64,000 nucleotides of DNA from positions 124,001-188,000 of the forward strand of contig NZ_CANLNE010000004.1 in assembly GCF_947492555.1 (NCBI RefSeq). The letters run 5' to 3'. Made by a program: the position numbers and the translations under genes. Below, piece after piece: positions 1 through 10,671 of this stretch. The notes below the pieces were generated by a model. It worked only from the letters and a program-made list of their open reading frames with translations. It had not been told where the DNA came from and did no database searches. The DNA comes from an uncultured Roseobacter sp. (GTDB lineage: Bacteria > Pseudomonadota > Alphaproteobacteria > Rhodobacterales > Rhodobacteraceae). Positions within the stretch are counted from its first letter, which is position 1; each line of letters starts with the position of its first letter.

Positions 1-1602
1 CCCGGTCATTGCCACTGCATCGTTGTAGAGGATTTTATAGGTGATATTCGTGCCCGCCGCGACCGCCTGACGGATGGCCAGGGAGCCCGAATGATACCAC
101 GTGCCTTCGCCGAGGTTCTGAAAGATGTGCTTGCCTCCATTGAAGAGCGAGCTGGCGATCCACGGAACCCCTTCGCCCCCCATTTGTGCGTAACCAACTG
201 TCTCCCGATCCATCCACGAGGCCATGACATGGCATCCGATGCCGCTGGCGGCTTTCGATCCCTCGGGCACTTTGGTGGAGCTGTTGTGCGGGCAGCCAGA
301 GCAAAAGTAAGGGGTGCGCGTTGCGCCCTCGACCCGTATCACCGGCGGCTCAACCTGTGTCAGTATGCGTGCTTTTTCCACGAACCTCTCATCCGGGAAA
401 AACCGGTTCAGCCTGTCCGCGATGATGGGGATCAGCACCCTGGGGCTCAACTCTCCGGTCCAGGGCACCAGCGGGCTCATCTCTTCGTCGTACTTGCCCA
501 CCATCCGCTCCGGTTTTCGACCGGGCCAGTCGTAAAAATGCTCCTTGAACTGCGACTCAATGATGCCGCGCTTTTCCTCGATCACGAGCACTTCACGCTT
601 GCCGGTCACGAAATCCAGCGCTGCGTGATGGGCGAGGGGCCAGACCATCCCTACCTTGTAAATGTCAATGCCAAGCGCGCGACACTGGGCCTCATCCAGC
701 CCCAGAAGGCGCAGCGCCTCCATCAGGTCCAGATGCGCCTTGCCCGTGGTTACAAATCCAAACGTGGCTTTCTCGATGCCGTAAATCGCGTGATCAATGG
801 GGTTTGCTTCGGCAAAGGCCTGCACGGCGTCAAGCTTGTGGCGGATGCGCGTCTCGATTTCGGGGCTGGGCAAATCTGCGACCCGCACGTGCAGCCCACC
901 GGGCGGGGCTGTGTAGTCGGGCTGGCTGAAAATCCGGTCCGGCGTGATGTCGATTGACTGCCCGCTCTCCACGGTTTCGGAGATTGCCTTGAAACCGACC
1001 CAGGTCCCTGAAAATCTAGAGAGCGCAAAACCGTATTCACCGAAGGCCTGATATTCCGCGACACTTGCCGGGTTCAGGGTGGGCATGAACCACGACATGA
1101 AAGCGACGTCTGATTGATGCGGCATGGATGAGCTGACACAGCCATGGTCGTCGCCCGCAACGACCAGCACGCCACCTTTCGCGGCAGATCCATAGGCATT
1201 GCCGTGTTTTAACGCGTCGCCGGATCGGTCCACCCCCGGGCCTTTCCCGTACCACATCGAAAATAAGCCCTCGACGTCACACTGCGGATCGAGGCTGGCT
1301 TGCTGCGCACCCAGAATTGCGGTCGCGCCGAGATCTTCATTCACTGCTGGCATGAACCGTATCGCTGCATCGCTGAGCAGGTCGGCTGACCGCCACATCT
1401 CCTGATCCACGCCACCCAGTGGTGAGCCGCGATAGCCCGAGACAAATCCCGCCGTGTCGAATCCGGCTTGCCGGTCGCGGCGAGCCTGATCCAGCATGAT
1501 CCGCACCAGCGCCTGTGTCCCGGTCATGAACACGCGCCCTGTTGTTTTGGAATAGCGATCTTCCAAGGCGTAGGTGCTGATTTTTTGCGGTTGATGAGTC
1601 AC
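1..1602 (-). CDS. iorAB: Indolepyruvate ferredoxin oxidoreductase, fused alpha/beta type (partial, 3' end outside window)
   Basis: Oxidatively decarboxylates arylpyruvates (indolepyruvate and relatives) to acyl-CoA with ferredoxin as acceptor, in the cytoplasm. The minus frame stays open from a GTG at 1602 to the window edge: 534 codons of a protein that is usually about 1,150 residues in alphaproteobacteria. Readable blocks are GYRGSPLGGVD near the N-terminus, WYGKGPGVDR, the TPP-domain stretch TPYFCSGCPHN, and ITYKILYNDAVAMTG at the edge, all typical of this family. I chose the GTG start because GGGGAG lies just upstream and the protein begins THQPQKISTYALEDRY as expected. It is divergent from adhC. 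Because the frame runs off the left edge it is easily missed; shorter antisense frames over it are shadows. The C-terminal half (gamma domain) cannot be assessed. Confidence 0.93.
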   Translation of the reverse strand, partial: MTHQPQKISTYALEDRYSKTTGRVFMTGTQALVRIMLDQARRDRQAGFDTAGFVSGYRGSPLGGVDQEMWRSADLLSDAAIRFMPAVNEDLGATAILGAQQASLDPQCDVEGLFSMWYGKGPGVDRSGDALKHGNAYGSAAKGGVLVVAGDDHGCVSSSMPHQSDVAFMSWFMPTLNPASVAEYQAFGEYGFALSRFSGTWVGFKAISETVESGQSIDITPDRIFSQPDYTAPPGGLHVRVADLPSPEIETRIRHKLDAVQAFAEANPIDHAIYGIEKATFGFVTTGKAHLDLMEALRLLGLDEAQCRALGIDIYKVGMVWPLAHHAALDFVTGKREVLVIEEKRGIIESQFKEHFYDWPGRKPERMVGKYDEEMSPLVPWTGELSPRVLIPIIADRLNRFFPDERFVEKARILTQVEPPVIRVEGATRTPYFCSGCPHNSSTKVPEGSKAASGIGCHVMASWMDRETVGYAQMGGEGVPWIASSLFNGGKHIFQNLGEGTWYHSGSLAIRQAVAAGTNITYKILYNDAVAMTG

Positions 1603-1828
1603 GTCGGCTCCCCGAATTCTATGCGTGCATGTGATCTTACGGAAAGGGCGCGAAAAGACTTGCCAGAAATTCACGATTGAACGGATGTGTGATAAAAAAT
1701 TCCCAACTTTGGTCGCCTTGTGAAATAATTTCTTAAAACAGCACTTTTGCTTCGCGGCATCATTCTCTTGACATCACAGCCGCGCGGCTTTCTCTGTAAT
1801 TGTCAGATTTCAGTGAGGAGAAGGCCCC
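1603..1828. promoter_or_regulatory. Divergent intergenic region, iorAB / adhC
   Basis: This 226-base AT-richer gap must hold the promoters for iorAB (leftwards) and adhC (rightwards). A TTGACA hexamer lies near 1768, but the best -10-like match (TGTAAT) is about 21 bases further on, so I do not call a defined promoter. GGAGAAGG just before 1829 is the adhC ribosome binding site. Confidence 0.4.
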
Positions 1829-2944
<1,116 letters not shown>

Positions 2945-2962
2945 GATGATTGGTTCGTAATC

Positions 2963-4606
2963 ATGGAGGGCTTTGATCTCGGTAGCTTCTCGCGTGCGGT
3001 TACAACCGTATCGTCAGAGGCGCAAAAGCAGGTCAATGACGGCTTGGTCTGGCTCTTCGGATACAACCACGAGGCCGCCGCACGCTGTTTCCAGAAGGCG
3101 ATTGACGCAGATTCCGGGTGCGGGATCGCATATTGGGGTGTGGCTTACGCGGTTGGCCCCAACTATAATAAACCTTGGGAGTTTTTTACACCTGAAGAGC
3201 GGGTGAGCACGCTTGATGAGGCCCATGCGGCGCTTGCGGAGGCCAAGCGACTGGTCACAGGCCTCACCCCGGTCGAGGCAGCGTTGATAGAAGCGCTTTG
3301 TGACCGCTTTCCTGACGATCCGGAGATTGAAGATTTCGCACCATGGAACGACGCTTTCTCGGATGCTATGCGCCGTGTTTACGCAGCGCATCCGCGTGAT
3401 CTTGATGTGATCTGCCTCTTTGCAGAGGCGCTGATGAATCGTACGCCGTGGCTGCTATGGGACTTGCCGAGCGGTGAGCCGCGCGAAGGCGCGTCAACGC
3501 TGGAGGCGCAGGCTGCGTTGGAGACTGCCTTCGACACCCTGCCCGGCGCTTGGGATCATCCGGGCCTTCTGCACATGTATATTCACCTTATGGAGATGTC
3601 GCCTTTCCCGGAAAAGGCTCTGCGCCACGGCGATCGGCTGGTCGATCTGGTGCCGGATTCCGGGCATTTGGTGCATATGGCGACGCATATTGATGTGCTC
3701 TGTGGTGAATACCAGAATGTCGTGGCGCGCAATGCCCGTGCGGCAGAGGTGGATCGCAAGTACGAAGCGTTGATGGGCGCCAAGAACTTCTACACCGTTT
3801 ACCGCATTCATAATGTACATTTCGAAGCTTATGGCGCGATGTTTCTAGGGCAACCTGAACGCGCGTTGGCGGCCTCTGACCGGCTGATTGAAATGCTGCC
3901 CGATCCGGTTGTGCGCTACATGCCGGATTTGTTTGAAAGCTTCTGGGGCAAGAAAGTCCACGTCATGGTCCGCTTTGGGATGTGGCAGCAGATCATAGAC
4001 ATGACGCTTCCCGACGACCCGGAGCTCTATAGCTACACGACGGCTGCCATGCGTCAGGCTCGGGTCATTGCGTTTGCCAATCTCGGTCAGATTGACGCGG
4101 CGCAGGCAGAGCGGGAGTTGGCCAGTCGGGCGCTGGCCAGTGTGCAGGAAACGCGTATGGTTTTCAATAACTTCGGATCTGATGTTCTTGCAGTGGGTGA
4201 AGCGATGATGGAGGGCGAGCTCGCCTTCAAATCGGGCGATCCGGAAGCGGGTATCGCACACCTGCGCCGCTCTGTCGCGCTGGACGATGCTTTACTCTAC
4301 GACGAGCCTTGGGGGTGGATGCAACCCACGCGCCACGCGTTGGGTGCGCTCTTGATGGAGCGGCGGCAGTTTGAAGAGGCTGAAGCGGTCTACCGCGCAG
4401 ACCTCGGGCTGGATGAAACCTTGGCTCGCGCTTGTCAGCACCCACGTAACGTTTGGTCATTGCACGGTCTGTACGAATGCCTGGTGCAGCGCGGTGCATT
4501 GACAGAAGCACGGCACATTAAGCTTCAACTCGACCCTGCTCTGGCCCGCGCAACCGTTCCTATCCGCGCGTCCTGCTTTTGCCGGGGTACAAACGCTGCC
4601 GCTTGA
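2963..4606 (+). CDS. Tetratricopeptide-repeat protein of unknown function
   Basis: A soluble 547-residue protein built of helical repeats. The segment NHEAAARCFQKAIDADSGCGIAYWGVAYA near residues 35-65 is a recognisable TPR, and further helix pairs recur through the C-terminal third (around AEAVYRADLGLDETLARA). No signal peptide, membrane segment or catalytic motif is visible. It begins 18 bases after adhC and its codon use matches, so co-expression is likely. The ribosome binding site is weak; a four-codon frame opens at 2946 just ahead, which could couple translation. A role as a scaffold or sensor linked to C1 or aldehyde metabolism is only a guess from position. Confidence 0.75.
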   Translation: MEGFDLGSFSRAVTTVSSEAQKQVNDGLVWLFGYNHEAAARCFQKAIDADSGCGIAYWGVAYAVGPNYNKPWEFFTPEERVSTLDEAHAALAEAKRLVTGLTPVEAALIEALCDRFPDDPEIEDFAPWNDAFSDAMRRVYAAHPRDLDVICLFAEALMNRTPWLLWDLPSGEPREGASTLEAQAALETAFDTLPGAWDHPGLLHMYIHLMEMSPFPEKALRHGDRLVDLVPDSGHLVHMATHIDVLCGEYQNVVARNARAAEVDRKYEALMGAKNFYTVYRIHNVHFEAYGAMFLGQPERALAASDRLIEMLPDPVVRYMPDLFESFWGKKVHVMVRFGMWQQIIDMTLPDDPELYSYTTAAMRQARVIAFANLGQIDAAQAERELASRALASVQETRMVFNNFGSDVLAVGEAMMEGELAFKSGDPEAGIAHLRRSVALDDALLYDEPWGWMQPTRHALGALLMERRQFEEAEAVYRADLGLDETLARACQHPRNVWSLHGLYECLVQRGALTEARHIKLQLDPALARATVPIRASCFCRGTNAAA

Positions 4607-4837
4607 TCTACCTCGTTGCTAGCCCACAGCTGATCGCGGCCGCATGTTTGTCCACAACCAAAGCGCAAGTGGCATACTAATTTGCAATCAGACAAGGGGC
4701 TTTCCCACAGGTGCGGTTTTGCTCGTCATTAGCTTTGACCTGAGCCGTCATATGCTAGCCTCTGGACTGACGCGACGCCGTCATTGCCGAAGAAAACAGC
4801 GCAGGTTAGGTTAGAAGCAACCCGGAAGGCGCGTCAG

Positions 4838-5296
4838 ATGAAGCTTAAAGTGAATGACACCGAACATACTGTCGACGTGGCGGAGGACATGCCGTTGCTT
4901 TGGGTTCTGCGTGATACGCTTGGCATAACAGATGTTAAATACGGCTGCGGGATCGCGCAATGCGGTGCGTGCACCGTGCATGTCGATGGTATTGCCGTCC
5001 GGTCGTGCCAGTTGGCCATCGCGGATGTCGACGGGGATGTCACGACCGTCAAGGGCTTGGGGAGGCCAGAGGCGCTGCACGCGGTGCAGGCCGCATGGAT
5101 TGAGCATCAAGTGGCACAGTGTGGCTACTGTCAATCTGGCCAGATCATGCAGGCGGCGTCCTTTCTGGATCTTGTGCCGGATCCCAACGATGAGGATATT
5201 GATGCCGCGATGAGCGGTAATCTGTGTCGATGTGGAACCTATCCGCGCATTCGAGCCGCGATCAAAACAGCGGCGGCTTCCCTAAGGCAGAAATGA
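4838..5296 (+). CDS. [2Fe-2S]-binding small subunit of a molybdenum hydroxylase-type enzyme
   Basis: A 152-residue electron-transfer subunit like the small chain of isoquinoline 1-oxidoreductase, aldehyde and xanthine dehydrogenases. It has both expected clusters: a plant-ferredoxin-type one (Cys37, Cys42, Cys45, Cys57 in [18 protein letters not shown]) and a helical C-terminal one (Cys95, Cys98, Cys130, Cys132 in QCGYCQSG and GNLCRCGTY). I start it at 4838, where GGAAGG sits 8 bases upstream and the protein begins [12 protein letters not shown] like its relatives; the longer frame from 4784 adds a non-homologous tail. Its stop overlaps the start of the cytochrome gene (ATGA). The molybdopterin large subunit that normally accompanies it is not in the window. 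Confidence 0.9.
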   Translation: MKLKVNDTEHTVDVAEDMPLLWVLRDTLGITDVKYGCGIAQCGACTVHVDGIAVRSCQLAIADVDGDVTTVKGLGRPEALHAVQAAWIEHQVAQCGYCQSGQIMQAASFLDLVPDPNDEDIDAAMSGNLCRCGTYPRIRAAIKTAAASLRQK

Positions 5297-5874
5297 ATTA
5301 TTTTCTGATATTTTTCATATCTCTGCTGGCTGCTTCTCATGCAGAAGGTGAAGTAATCGTCAGCCGCGGCGAAGGTCTCACAGCCTGGAATCGCATATAC
5401 GAAGTTGTCTCCCACCCGCGCTGCTCGAACTGTCATGTCGGATCAAGTGATCGCCCGATGTGGTCCGGCCCGAGCTACGGAGAGCCGCGACCGCACGGCA
5501 TGATGATCCGCGCAGGTGAAAGCCGCATCGGCGCGGAAACGATACCCTGTCGCACGTGCCACGTAACCAACGAGACCGGCGGGCAGGACATGCCACACGC
5601 GGCACCGCAGGTGGCCGATGCGTGGCGGCTGGCGCCGGTGGAGGCAGACTGGTTTGGGCGCTCCAGTGATTTTATCTGCGCCCAGTTGCGCGATCCGGCG
5701 CGGAACGGTGGACGTACTGTTGAAGAGCTTGCCGAACACCTGGGTCACGACGTGATCTTGCACTGGGCCTGGGCGCCGGGCGGCACGCGAGAACCTGCAC
5801 CTTACGACCTTGAAAATCACATTGAGGATCTGCGCCTCTGGGGCGCGGCGGGTCAGCCCTGCGCCTTCGACTGA
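5293..5874 (+). CDS. Exported di-haem c-type cytochrome
   Basis: A 193-residue periplasmic cytochrome with an N-terminal signal peptide (hydrophobic residues 2-15, likely cut after SHA) and two haem attachment motifs, CSNCH at 44-48 and CRTCH at 86-90. It probably takes electrons from the [2Fe-2S] partner encoded just upstream and passes them towards the respiratory chain, as cytochromes beside isoquinoline 1-oxidoreductase-type genes are thought to do; that role is inference from the overlap. The start at 5293 is set by the ATGA overlap and by the signal peptide; the longer frame from 5224 would bury it. Its stop lies two bases from the convergent ureG stop. Confidence 0.85.
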   Translation: MNYFLIFFISLLAASHAEGEVIVSRGEGLTAWNRIYEVVSHPRCSNCHVGSSDRPMWSGPSYGEPRPHGMMIRAGESRIGAETIPCRTCHVTNETGGQDMPHAAPQVADAWRLAPVEADWFGRSSDFICAQLRDPARNGGRTVEELAEHLGHDVILHWAWAPGGTREPAPYDLENHIEDLRLWGAAGQPCAFD

Positions 5875-5876
5875 CC

Positions 5877-6503
5877 TCAGGCGCGGACCAATCCCAGCCC
5901 GGAGACTTCGCGCAAGGAGGCGATCACCTGGTCCAGCCCATCACCATGCCTGAGCGCCGTAAACAGAAAGGGGCGTCCGGCCCGCATCCGCGCCGCATCC
6001 CGTTCCATCACCTCAAGGGAAGCACCGACATGCGGGGCAAGATCGGTCTTGTTGATAACCAAGATATCCGAGCGCGTGATGGCCGGCCCACCCTTGCGCG
6101 GTATTTCCTCGCCCGCCGCGACATCAATCACGTACAGGGTCACATCAGCGAGTTCCGGCGAAAACGTCGCGCTGAGATTGTCGCCACCGCTTTCGATCAG
6201 AATCGCTTCGACGTCCGGATGGCGGGTCTGCATTTCGGCCACTGCCGCCAAGTTGATCGAGGCATCCTCGCGGATGGCGGTGTGCGGACACCCGCCGGTT
6301 TCCACGCCGATGATCCGGTCTTGCGGCAGAACCTGCATCCGCATGAGCGCATCCGCATCTTCCTGCGTGTAGATGTCGTTTGTAATCACCCCGATGGAGT
6401 GGTGCGGGCTGAGCGCACGCGCAAGACACGCCGTCAGCGTGGTTTTTCCGGCGCCAACGGGGCCGCCAATCCCGATGCGCAGCGGTCCATTCAGATTTGT
6501 CAT
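5877..6503 (-). CDS. ureG: Urease accessory GTPase
   Basis: SIMIBI-class GTPase that drives nickel delivery to urease with UreD and UreF. The 208-residue sequence has the P-loop GPVGAGKT (14-21), the nickel-binding Cys72-Pro-His74 motif in [13 protein letters not shown], and the guanine-specificity motif NKTD. It is the last gene of the urease operon; its ATG overlaps the ureF stop (ATGA), indicating translational coupling. No room for a terminator exists before the convergent cytochrome gene. Confidence 0.98.
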   Translation of the reverse strand: MTNLNGPLRIGIGGPVGAGKTTLTACLARALSPHHSIGVITNDIYTQEDADALMRMQVLPQDRIIGVETGGCPHTAIREDASINLAAVAEMQTRHPDVEAILIESGGDNLSATFSPELADVTLYVIDVAAGEEIPRKGGPAITRSDILVINKTDLAPHVGASLEVMERDAARMRAGRPFLFTALRHGDGLDQVIASLREVSGLGLVRA

Positions 6504-7138
6504 GTGCGAAATACCTTTGAATAGAGGGTTTCATGCTGCATCGATGCGATATCGGCGGCCAAACAGCTGGCAGACAGGCGCGACAAGGGTGTTTGCGTGG
6601 CTTGCTCCACCGTCTCGTGGATGAGAGGGGTGAGGCTTGCGAGCAGGGCTTGACCCTCGGTCTGCCCCAGGGGGACCAACCGCACAGCTGCCGAAATCAG
6701 ATTGGCAGCAAATGCCTGCAGATACAGATGTGTAGCCAGATCAAGCGCGAAACCCTTGGCCGATGCGGCGCGTCCAACGGCCACAGGGTAGGTCAGCGCA
6801 CCCAGATCAGTGCCCCAGACATCATCCACCGTACGCGCAAAGGCGCCGCCCTGCTGGTCTGTCTCCAACAGCCGACCCCCCGTTGCCGCGAACGCGCGGG
6901 CGGTGGTGTCGATCCCGGCGATTTGGGTTTCCGTGGCGTGGTAGGCTGCTGACAGGATCACAACATCGGCCTGCCCGCTGCCACAAGCGATGAGGTCACG
7001 CAGCCAATCTTCAAGACTGCTGATATCCTTGATTTCGCCATGGGCAATAGCGGTCTCCAACCCGTGGGAATAGGCGAAGGCGCCCACCGGAAAGCCCGGT
7101 GACATCCATTGGGTCAGTGTCAGGATGGCATCAGTGGT
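6500..7138 (-). CDS. ureF: Urease accessory protein UreF
   Basis: All-helical protein that bridges UreD and UreG in the urease activation complex and gates GTPase activity. The family hallmark is near the N-terminus ([21 protein letters not shown]). I use the ATG at 7138, giving 212 residues beginning [12 protein letters not shown], because the longer frame upstream only re-reads the histidine-rich tail of ureE. It overlaps ureE by 8 bases and ureG by 4. Confidence 0.95.
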   Translation of the reverse strand, partial: TTDAILTLTQWMSPGFPVGAFAYSHGLETAIAHGEIKDISSLEDWLRDLIACGSGQADVVILSAAYHATETQIAGIDTTARAFAATGGRLLETDQQGGAFARTVDDVWGTDLGALTYPVAVGRAASAKGFALDLATHLYLQAFAANLISAAVRLVPLGQTEGQALLASLTPLIHETVEQATQTPLSRLSASCLAADIASMQHETLYSKVFRT

Positions 7139-7619
7139 CATGGGCGTGGCTGTGTTCATGGTCCGGCCCATGTTGGGCGTTGTGATCATGCCCGTGCGTG
7201 CGACCATGCCCATAGGCGCCACCCTCAGGGGTGAAGGGTTCCACGACCTCATGCACATGGGCGCCTAGGGTGTTCAGCATCTGTGCCATGACGTGGTCGC
7301 GCTGGATCAACAGGCGATCCGCCTCGATCTGGCACGGGGTGTGGCGGTTGCCAATGTGCCACGCGATGCGGTGCAGATCCTGGCCTTTGATTTCAAGCAG
7401 TGGTTCCGCCGCCGCGCGGATACCGATACGCGTGCCATCCGTGGTTTCCAGCGCATCCCCTTGTGCGAGCGATGTTGTCTTGGGCAGATCGACGAGGATT
7501 TGCGCGCCGTTGTCGGTCGTCAGTACCTTGCGCCGGAGAAACCGGGCGTCATAGTCCAGCGTCACCTGATCCGAGGTGGTGTGACCGTGCGAAACAATCT
7601 TTTGTGCGGTGGTAATCAT
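7131..7619 (-). CDS. ureE: Urease nickel metallochaperone UreE
   Basis: Binds nickel and hands it to the UreG/F/D complex. The 162-residue protein shows the N-terminal peptide-binding domain (RRKVLTTDNGAQILVDLPKT), a central nickel-binding domain (residues about 75-125, with HIGNRHTPCQIE), and a C-terminal histidine-rich tail of about 25 residues (GHGRTHGHDHNAQHGPDHEH) able to store several nickel ions. It starts 7 bases after the ureC stop. Confidence 0.96.
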   Translation of the reverse strand: MITTAQKIVSHGHTTSDQVTLDYDARFLRRKVLTTDNGAQILVDLPKTTSLAQGDALETTDGTRIGIRAAAEPLLEIKGQDLHRIAWHIGNRHTPCQIEADRLLIQRDHVMAQMLNTLGAHVHEVVEPFTPEGGAYGHGRTHGHDHNAQHGPDHEHSHAHDH

Positions 7620-7626
7620 GGTGTCC

Positions 7627-9336
7627 TCAGAACAGAAAATAACGTTGCGCCATCGGCAAAACCTCGGCCGGTTGACAGGTCAGCAACTCGCCGTCGGCGC
7701 GGACCTCGTAGGTTTCCGGGTTTACCTCGATCTCGGGCAGGGCGTCGTTCAGGATCAGGTCCTTCTTACCGATCGAGCGGGTGCCTTTCACCGCGACAAC
7801 ATCCTTGCGCAGCCCGAGCGAGTTCCCGATCCCTGCGGCCTCTGCGGCGGCACTGACAAAGGTCACGGATGACTTTTCGACGGACCGGCCAAAGCTGCCA
7901 AACATTGGTCGGGTATAAACTGGCTGTGGCGTTGGGATGGAGGCGTTGGGGTCGCCCATCTGCGCGCAGACAATCGTTCCAGCCATCAGAACCATCTCGG
8001 GTTTCACGCCGAAGAACGCAGTGTTCCAGAGACAGAGGTCCGCGCGTTTGCCTTCCTCGATGGAGCCGATTTCATGCGAAATCCCATGGGCAATTGCCGG
8101 GTTGATCGTGTATTTCGCGATGTAGCGGCGCACGCGCATGTTGTCGTTTTCGCCCGTCTCTTCCGCCAGTCGTCCGCGTTGTTTCTTCATCTTATCAGCG
8201 GTTTGCCAGGTGCGGATCAGCACCTCGCCCACGCGTCCCATGGCCTGACTGTCCGAGGCGATGATCGAAAACGCGCCCATATCATGCAGGATGTCCTCGG
8301 CGGCGATGGTCTCGCGCCGGATGCGGCTTTCGGCAAAGGCGACGTCCTCGGGGATCGACTTGTCGAGGTGGTGGCAGACCATGAGCATATCCAGATGCTC
8401 TTCGAGCGTATTCACCGTAAAGGGCCGCGTCGGGTTGGTGGAGGAGGGGATCACATTCGGATCGCCACAGATCTTGATGATGTCCGGCGCGTGCCCGCCA
8501 CCCGCGCCTTCGGTGTGGAAGGCGTGGATCGTGCGGCCCTTCATCGCCGCAACTGTATTTTCCACAAAGCCGCTCTCGTTCAGCGTATCGGTGTGGATCA
8601 TCACCTGCACGTCCATGTCGTCCGCCACGCTCAGGCAGCAGTCGATCGCGCCCGGCGTTGTGCCCCAATCCTCGTGCAGCTTCAGCGCGCAGGCGCCACC
8701 TTCGACCATCTCCACCAGCGCCTCGGGCTGGCTGGCATTGCCCTTGCCGGAGACGCCGATGTTCATGGCAAAATGATCCACGCTCTGCAGCATCCGCCCG
8801 ATGTGCCACGGCCCGGGTGTGCAGGTGGTGGCCAGCGTCCCATGCGCAGGGCCAGTGCCACCGCCCAGCATCGTGGTCACGCCGGAGTGCAGCGCGTCCT
8901 CGATCTGTTGCGGACAGATGAAGTGGATATGGCTGTCGAAGGCACCCGCCGTCAGGATTTTCCCTTCCCCCGCAATGGCCTCCGTACCCGGCCCGACTAT
9001 GATATCGACGCCCGGCTGCATGTCCGGGTTGCCAGCCTTGCCGATCTTGTGGATGCGCCCGTCCTTCAACCCCACATCCGCCTTGTAGATGCCCGTGTGA
9101 TCCACAATCAGCGCATTGGTGATCACCGTATCGACGGCGCCGCCCGCCCGCGTGACCTGAGACTGCCCCATGCCATCGCGGATCACCTTACCGCCGCCGA
9201 ATTTGACCTCTTCGCCATAGATTGTGTGATCCCGCTCCACCTCGATGATCAGATCGGTGTCGGCCAGCCGCACCTTGTCGCCTGTCGTCGGGCCAAACAT
9301 CGCGGCATAGCTGGAGCGGGAAATTGTAGCTGGCAT
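7627..9336 (-). CDS. ureC: Urease alpha (catalytic) subunit
   Basis: Hydrolyses urea to ammonia and carbamate at a di-nickel site. The 569-residue protein has all the metal ligands: His136 and His138 (SHIHF), the lysine to be carbamylated Lys219 ([10 protein letters not shown]), His248, His274 and Asp362, plus the mobile-flap motif [17 protein letters not shown] with Cys321 and His322. Start taken at 9336 ([20 protein letters not shown]), as in other UreC proteins; an upstream extension to 9414 runs back through the intergenic region. It is separated from ureA and ureB by two unrelated genes, yet all read in one direction. Confidence 0.98.
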   Translation of the reverse strand: MPATISRSSYAAMFGPTTGDKVRLADTDLIIEVERDHTIYGEEVKFGGGKVIRDGMGQSQVTRAGGAVDTVITNALIVDHTGIYKADVGLKDGRIHKIGKAGNPDMQPGVDIIVGPGTEAIAGEGKILTAGAFDSHIHFICPQQIEDALHSGVTTMLGGGTGPAHGTLATTCTPGPWHIGRMLQSVDHFAMNIGVSGKGNASQPEALVEMVEGGACALKLHEDWGTTPGAIDCCLSVADDMDVQVMIHTDTLNESGFVENTVAAMKGRTIHAFHTEGAGGGHAPDIIKICGDPNVIPSSTNPTRPFTVNTLEEHLDMLMVCHHLDKSIPEDVAFAESRIRRETIAAEDILHDMGAFSIIASDSQAMGRVGEVLIRTWQTADKMKKQRGRLAEETGENDNMRVRRYIAKYTINPAIAHGISHEIGSIEEGKRADLCLWNTAFFGVKPEMVLMAGTIVCAQMGDPNASIPTPQPVYTRPMFGSFGRSVEKSSVTFVSAAAEAAGIGNSLGLRKDVVAVKGTRSIGKKDLILNDALPEIEVNPETYEVRADGELLTCQPAEVLPMAQRYFLF

Positions 9337-9350
9337 AGGTGTCGTCCTGG

Positions 9351-9737
9351 TCAGTTGGTCATTGTAAAGAGGCGGAGGTCTTCGATACGGCGCTGGGTGA
9401 GCCTTTCGAGGCAAATGAGAAAAAGCTGGCTGGCCATGGTGCCGCCGCGCGCGATGGTGGCTTCGGCGCTGCAGGCCTGATCGCGGAAGGAAATCCAGCT
9501 GCGTTGCGCCCGGCGCAGAATGCTTTCGCCGGAAGGCTCATGTCCGGGGTCCAGAGTGTCACGGTCTTGCGCCGCCTTGACGGCCAGCTTCCACACGTCG
9601 TTCAACTCTTCGTCTGCCGCATCGGCTGCGAGGCTGGCGCAGCTGGTCATTTCCACCTGCGTGACCGGGTTCGCGCAGTCCAGATCCTGCGCGGCGGCGG
9701 GGGCCACAAGCAAAAGGAGAAGGAATGCATATTTCAT
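9351..9737 (-). CDS. LprI-like (DUF1311) exported protein
   Basis: A 128-residue protein with a clear signal peptide ([16 protein letters not shown], cleavage before QDLDC). The mature part has four cysteines and the pattern [10 protein letters not shown]...[15 protein letters not shown] that typifies the LprI/DUF1311 family, whose founding member is a lysozyme inhibitor. It lies 14 bases upstream of ureC in the same direction. Such genes are met in urease operons of alphaproteobacteria; a role in urease function is not established, so lysozyme inhibition or envelope work is only the family default. Confidence 0.85.
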   Translation of the reverse strand: MKYAFLLLLLVAPAAAQDLDCANPVTQVEMTSCASLAADAADEELNDVWKLAVKAAQDRDTLDPGHEPSGESILRRAQRSWISFRDQACSAEATIARGGTMASQLFLICLERLTQRRIEDLRLFTMTN

Positions 9738-9821
9738 AAGGCTGATGAGACCACCTGATGTGTCAGAGAACGGGCTGCAGCCAGACGCGACGCCCGGCTG
9801 CAGCCGTGAGGGGTGGATGCA

Positions 9822-10643
9822 TTACACCATCGCAAAGATGCGGGCGGGGCCGCCTGTTCCACCCGCGTGGTTTGGCGCTCCCACAACCAGTGTTGCCCCG
9901 GCAGCCGGCACCTGATCGAGACCTGCGAGGTTTTCGATCCCGTAGCGTCCGGTGGGCAGCCAGGCATAGTGTGTCGCGAAATCGGGCGAAGGGCCGTGAT
10001 CAAGCGACAACGTATCCACCGCCATGGCCGCTGCGGTCGTTTCCTCCAGCAACATCTGCGTGGCTTCGACGTGGAAGCCGGGGAAGTGTTTGACCCCATC
10101 CGCGTCATTGCCCACGTAGTCCGGGCTGGCTGTCTTGGTCGCCCAGCCCGAATGCATTGCGACGCAGGCCTTGTCAGGGATCGCCCCATTGTCCGAGATC
10201 CACGCCTTGAGATCATCCGGCGTGACCTGAGCGTCGGCATCCTCAGCGGCCTTTGCCGCGATGTCGATCACGCAGAGCGGCACCACCAGATCACTGACCG
10301 GGATTTCATCAACAGATGCGCCATCTGCGGAGAAATGCAGCGGGGCGTCGATATGCGTGGCCGTATGCTCGTTGATGCTGAGATTCATTAGGTTGAAACC
10401 ATGTTCGGCGAAATTGAACTGCTGCTCCATCGAGATGCCGGGCACACCGAAGAAGGTGGGAAACTCCGGGCTGAGCTTGTGGGTCATGTCGAAAACCCCG
10501 CCGTGGCCCGCCGCCAATGCCGGTGGTGTTGCGGCCATGCCGCCCAGGGTTGCCGCGGCCCCCACGGCTGCTGTCTTCCTGAAGAAATCGCGCCGCGACA
10601 GCATCCGTTCCTTCACCGAATTGATCACACAGATATCACACAT
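9822..10643 (-). CDS. Tat-exported cyclase-family (kynurenine formamidase-like) metal hydrolase
   Basis: A 273-residue member of the cyclase/KynB superfamily. The metal-binding signature reads HTATHIDAPLHF (HxxTHxDxPxHF), with further conserved blocks DTLSLDHGPS and VVGAPNHAGGTG. A twin-arginine signal (SRRDFFRK, followed by AAVGAAATLGGMAA) sends the folded protein to the periplasm. I start at 10643 because GGAGGAGGA is 8 bases upstream; the next ATG at 10604 would also keep the Tat motif. It lies between ureB and the LprI-like gene. Substrate unknown: relatives hydrolyse formylkynurenine, isatin or other amides and lactones, so an amide or ureide giving urea is a tempting but unproved idea. 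Confidence 0.85.
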   Translation of the reverse strand: MCDICVINSVKERMLSRRDFFRKTAAVGAAATLGGMAATPPALAAGHGGVFDMTHKLSPEFPTFFGVPGISMEQQFNFAEHGFNLMNLSINEHTATHIDAPLHFSADGASVDEIPVSDLVVPLCVIDIAAKAAEDADAQVTPDDLKAWISDNGAIPDKACVAMHSGWATKTASPDYVGNDADGVKHFPGFHVEATQMLLEETTAAAMAVDTLSLDHGPSPDFATHYAWLPTGRYGIENLAGLDQVPAAGATLVVGAPNHAGGTGGPARIFAMV

Positions 10644-10671
10644 TGTCTTTCCTCCTCCATGGACCGGGCGA

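Noticed and set aside
91-957. Plus-strand frame of 288 codons
   Set aside because: Antisense to iorAB, whose frame runs from 1602 to the window edge with recognisable motifs.
1760-1806. TTGACA near 1768 as part of a sigma-70 promoter for adhC
   Set aside because: The best -10 match is about 21 bases away, outside the usual 16-18, so no defined promoter is called.
8074-9480. Long plus-strand frame of 468 codons opposite ureC
   Set aside because: It is antisense to ureC, whose residues match the active-site motifs. The translation is arginine- and histidine-rich, a common shadow in high-GC DNA.
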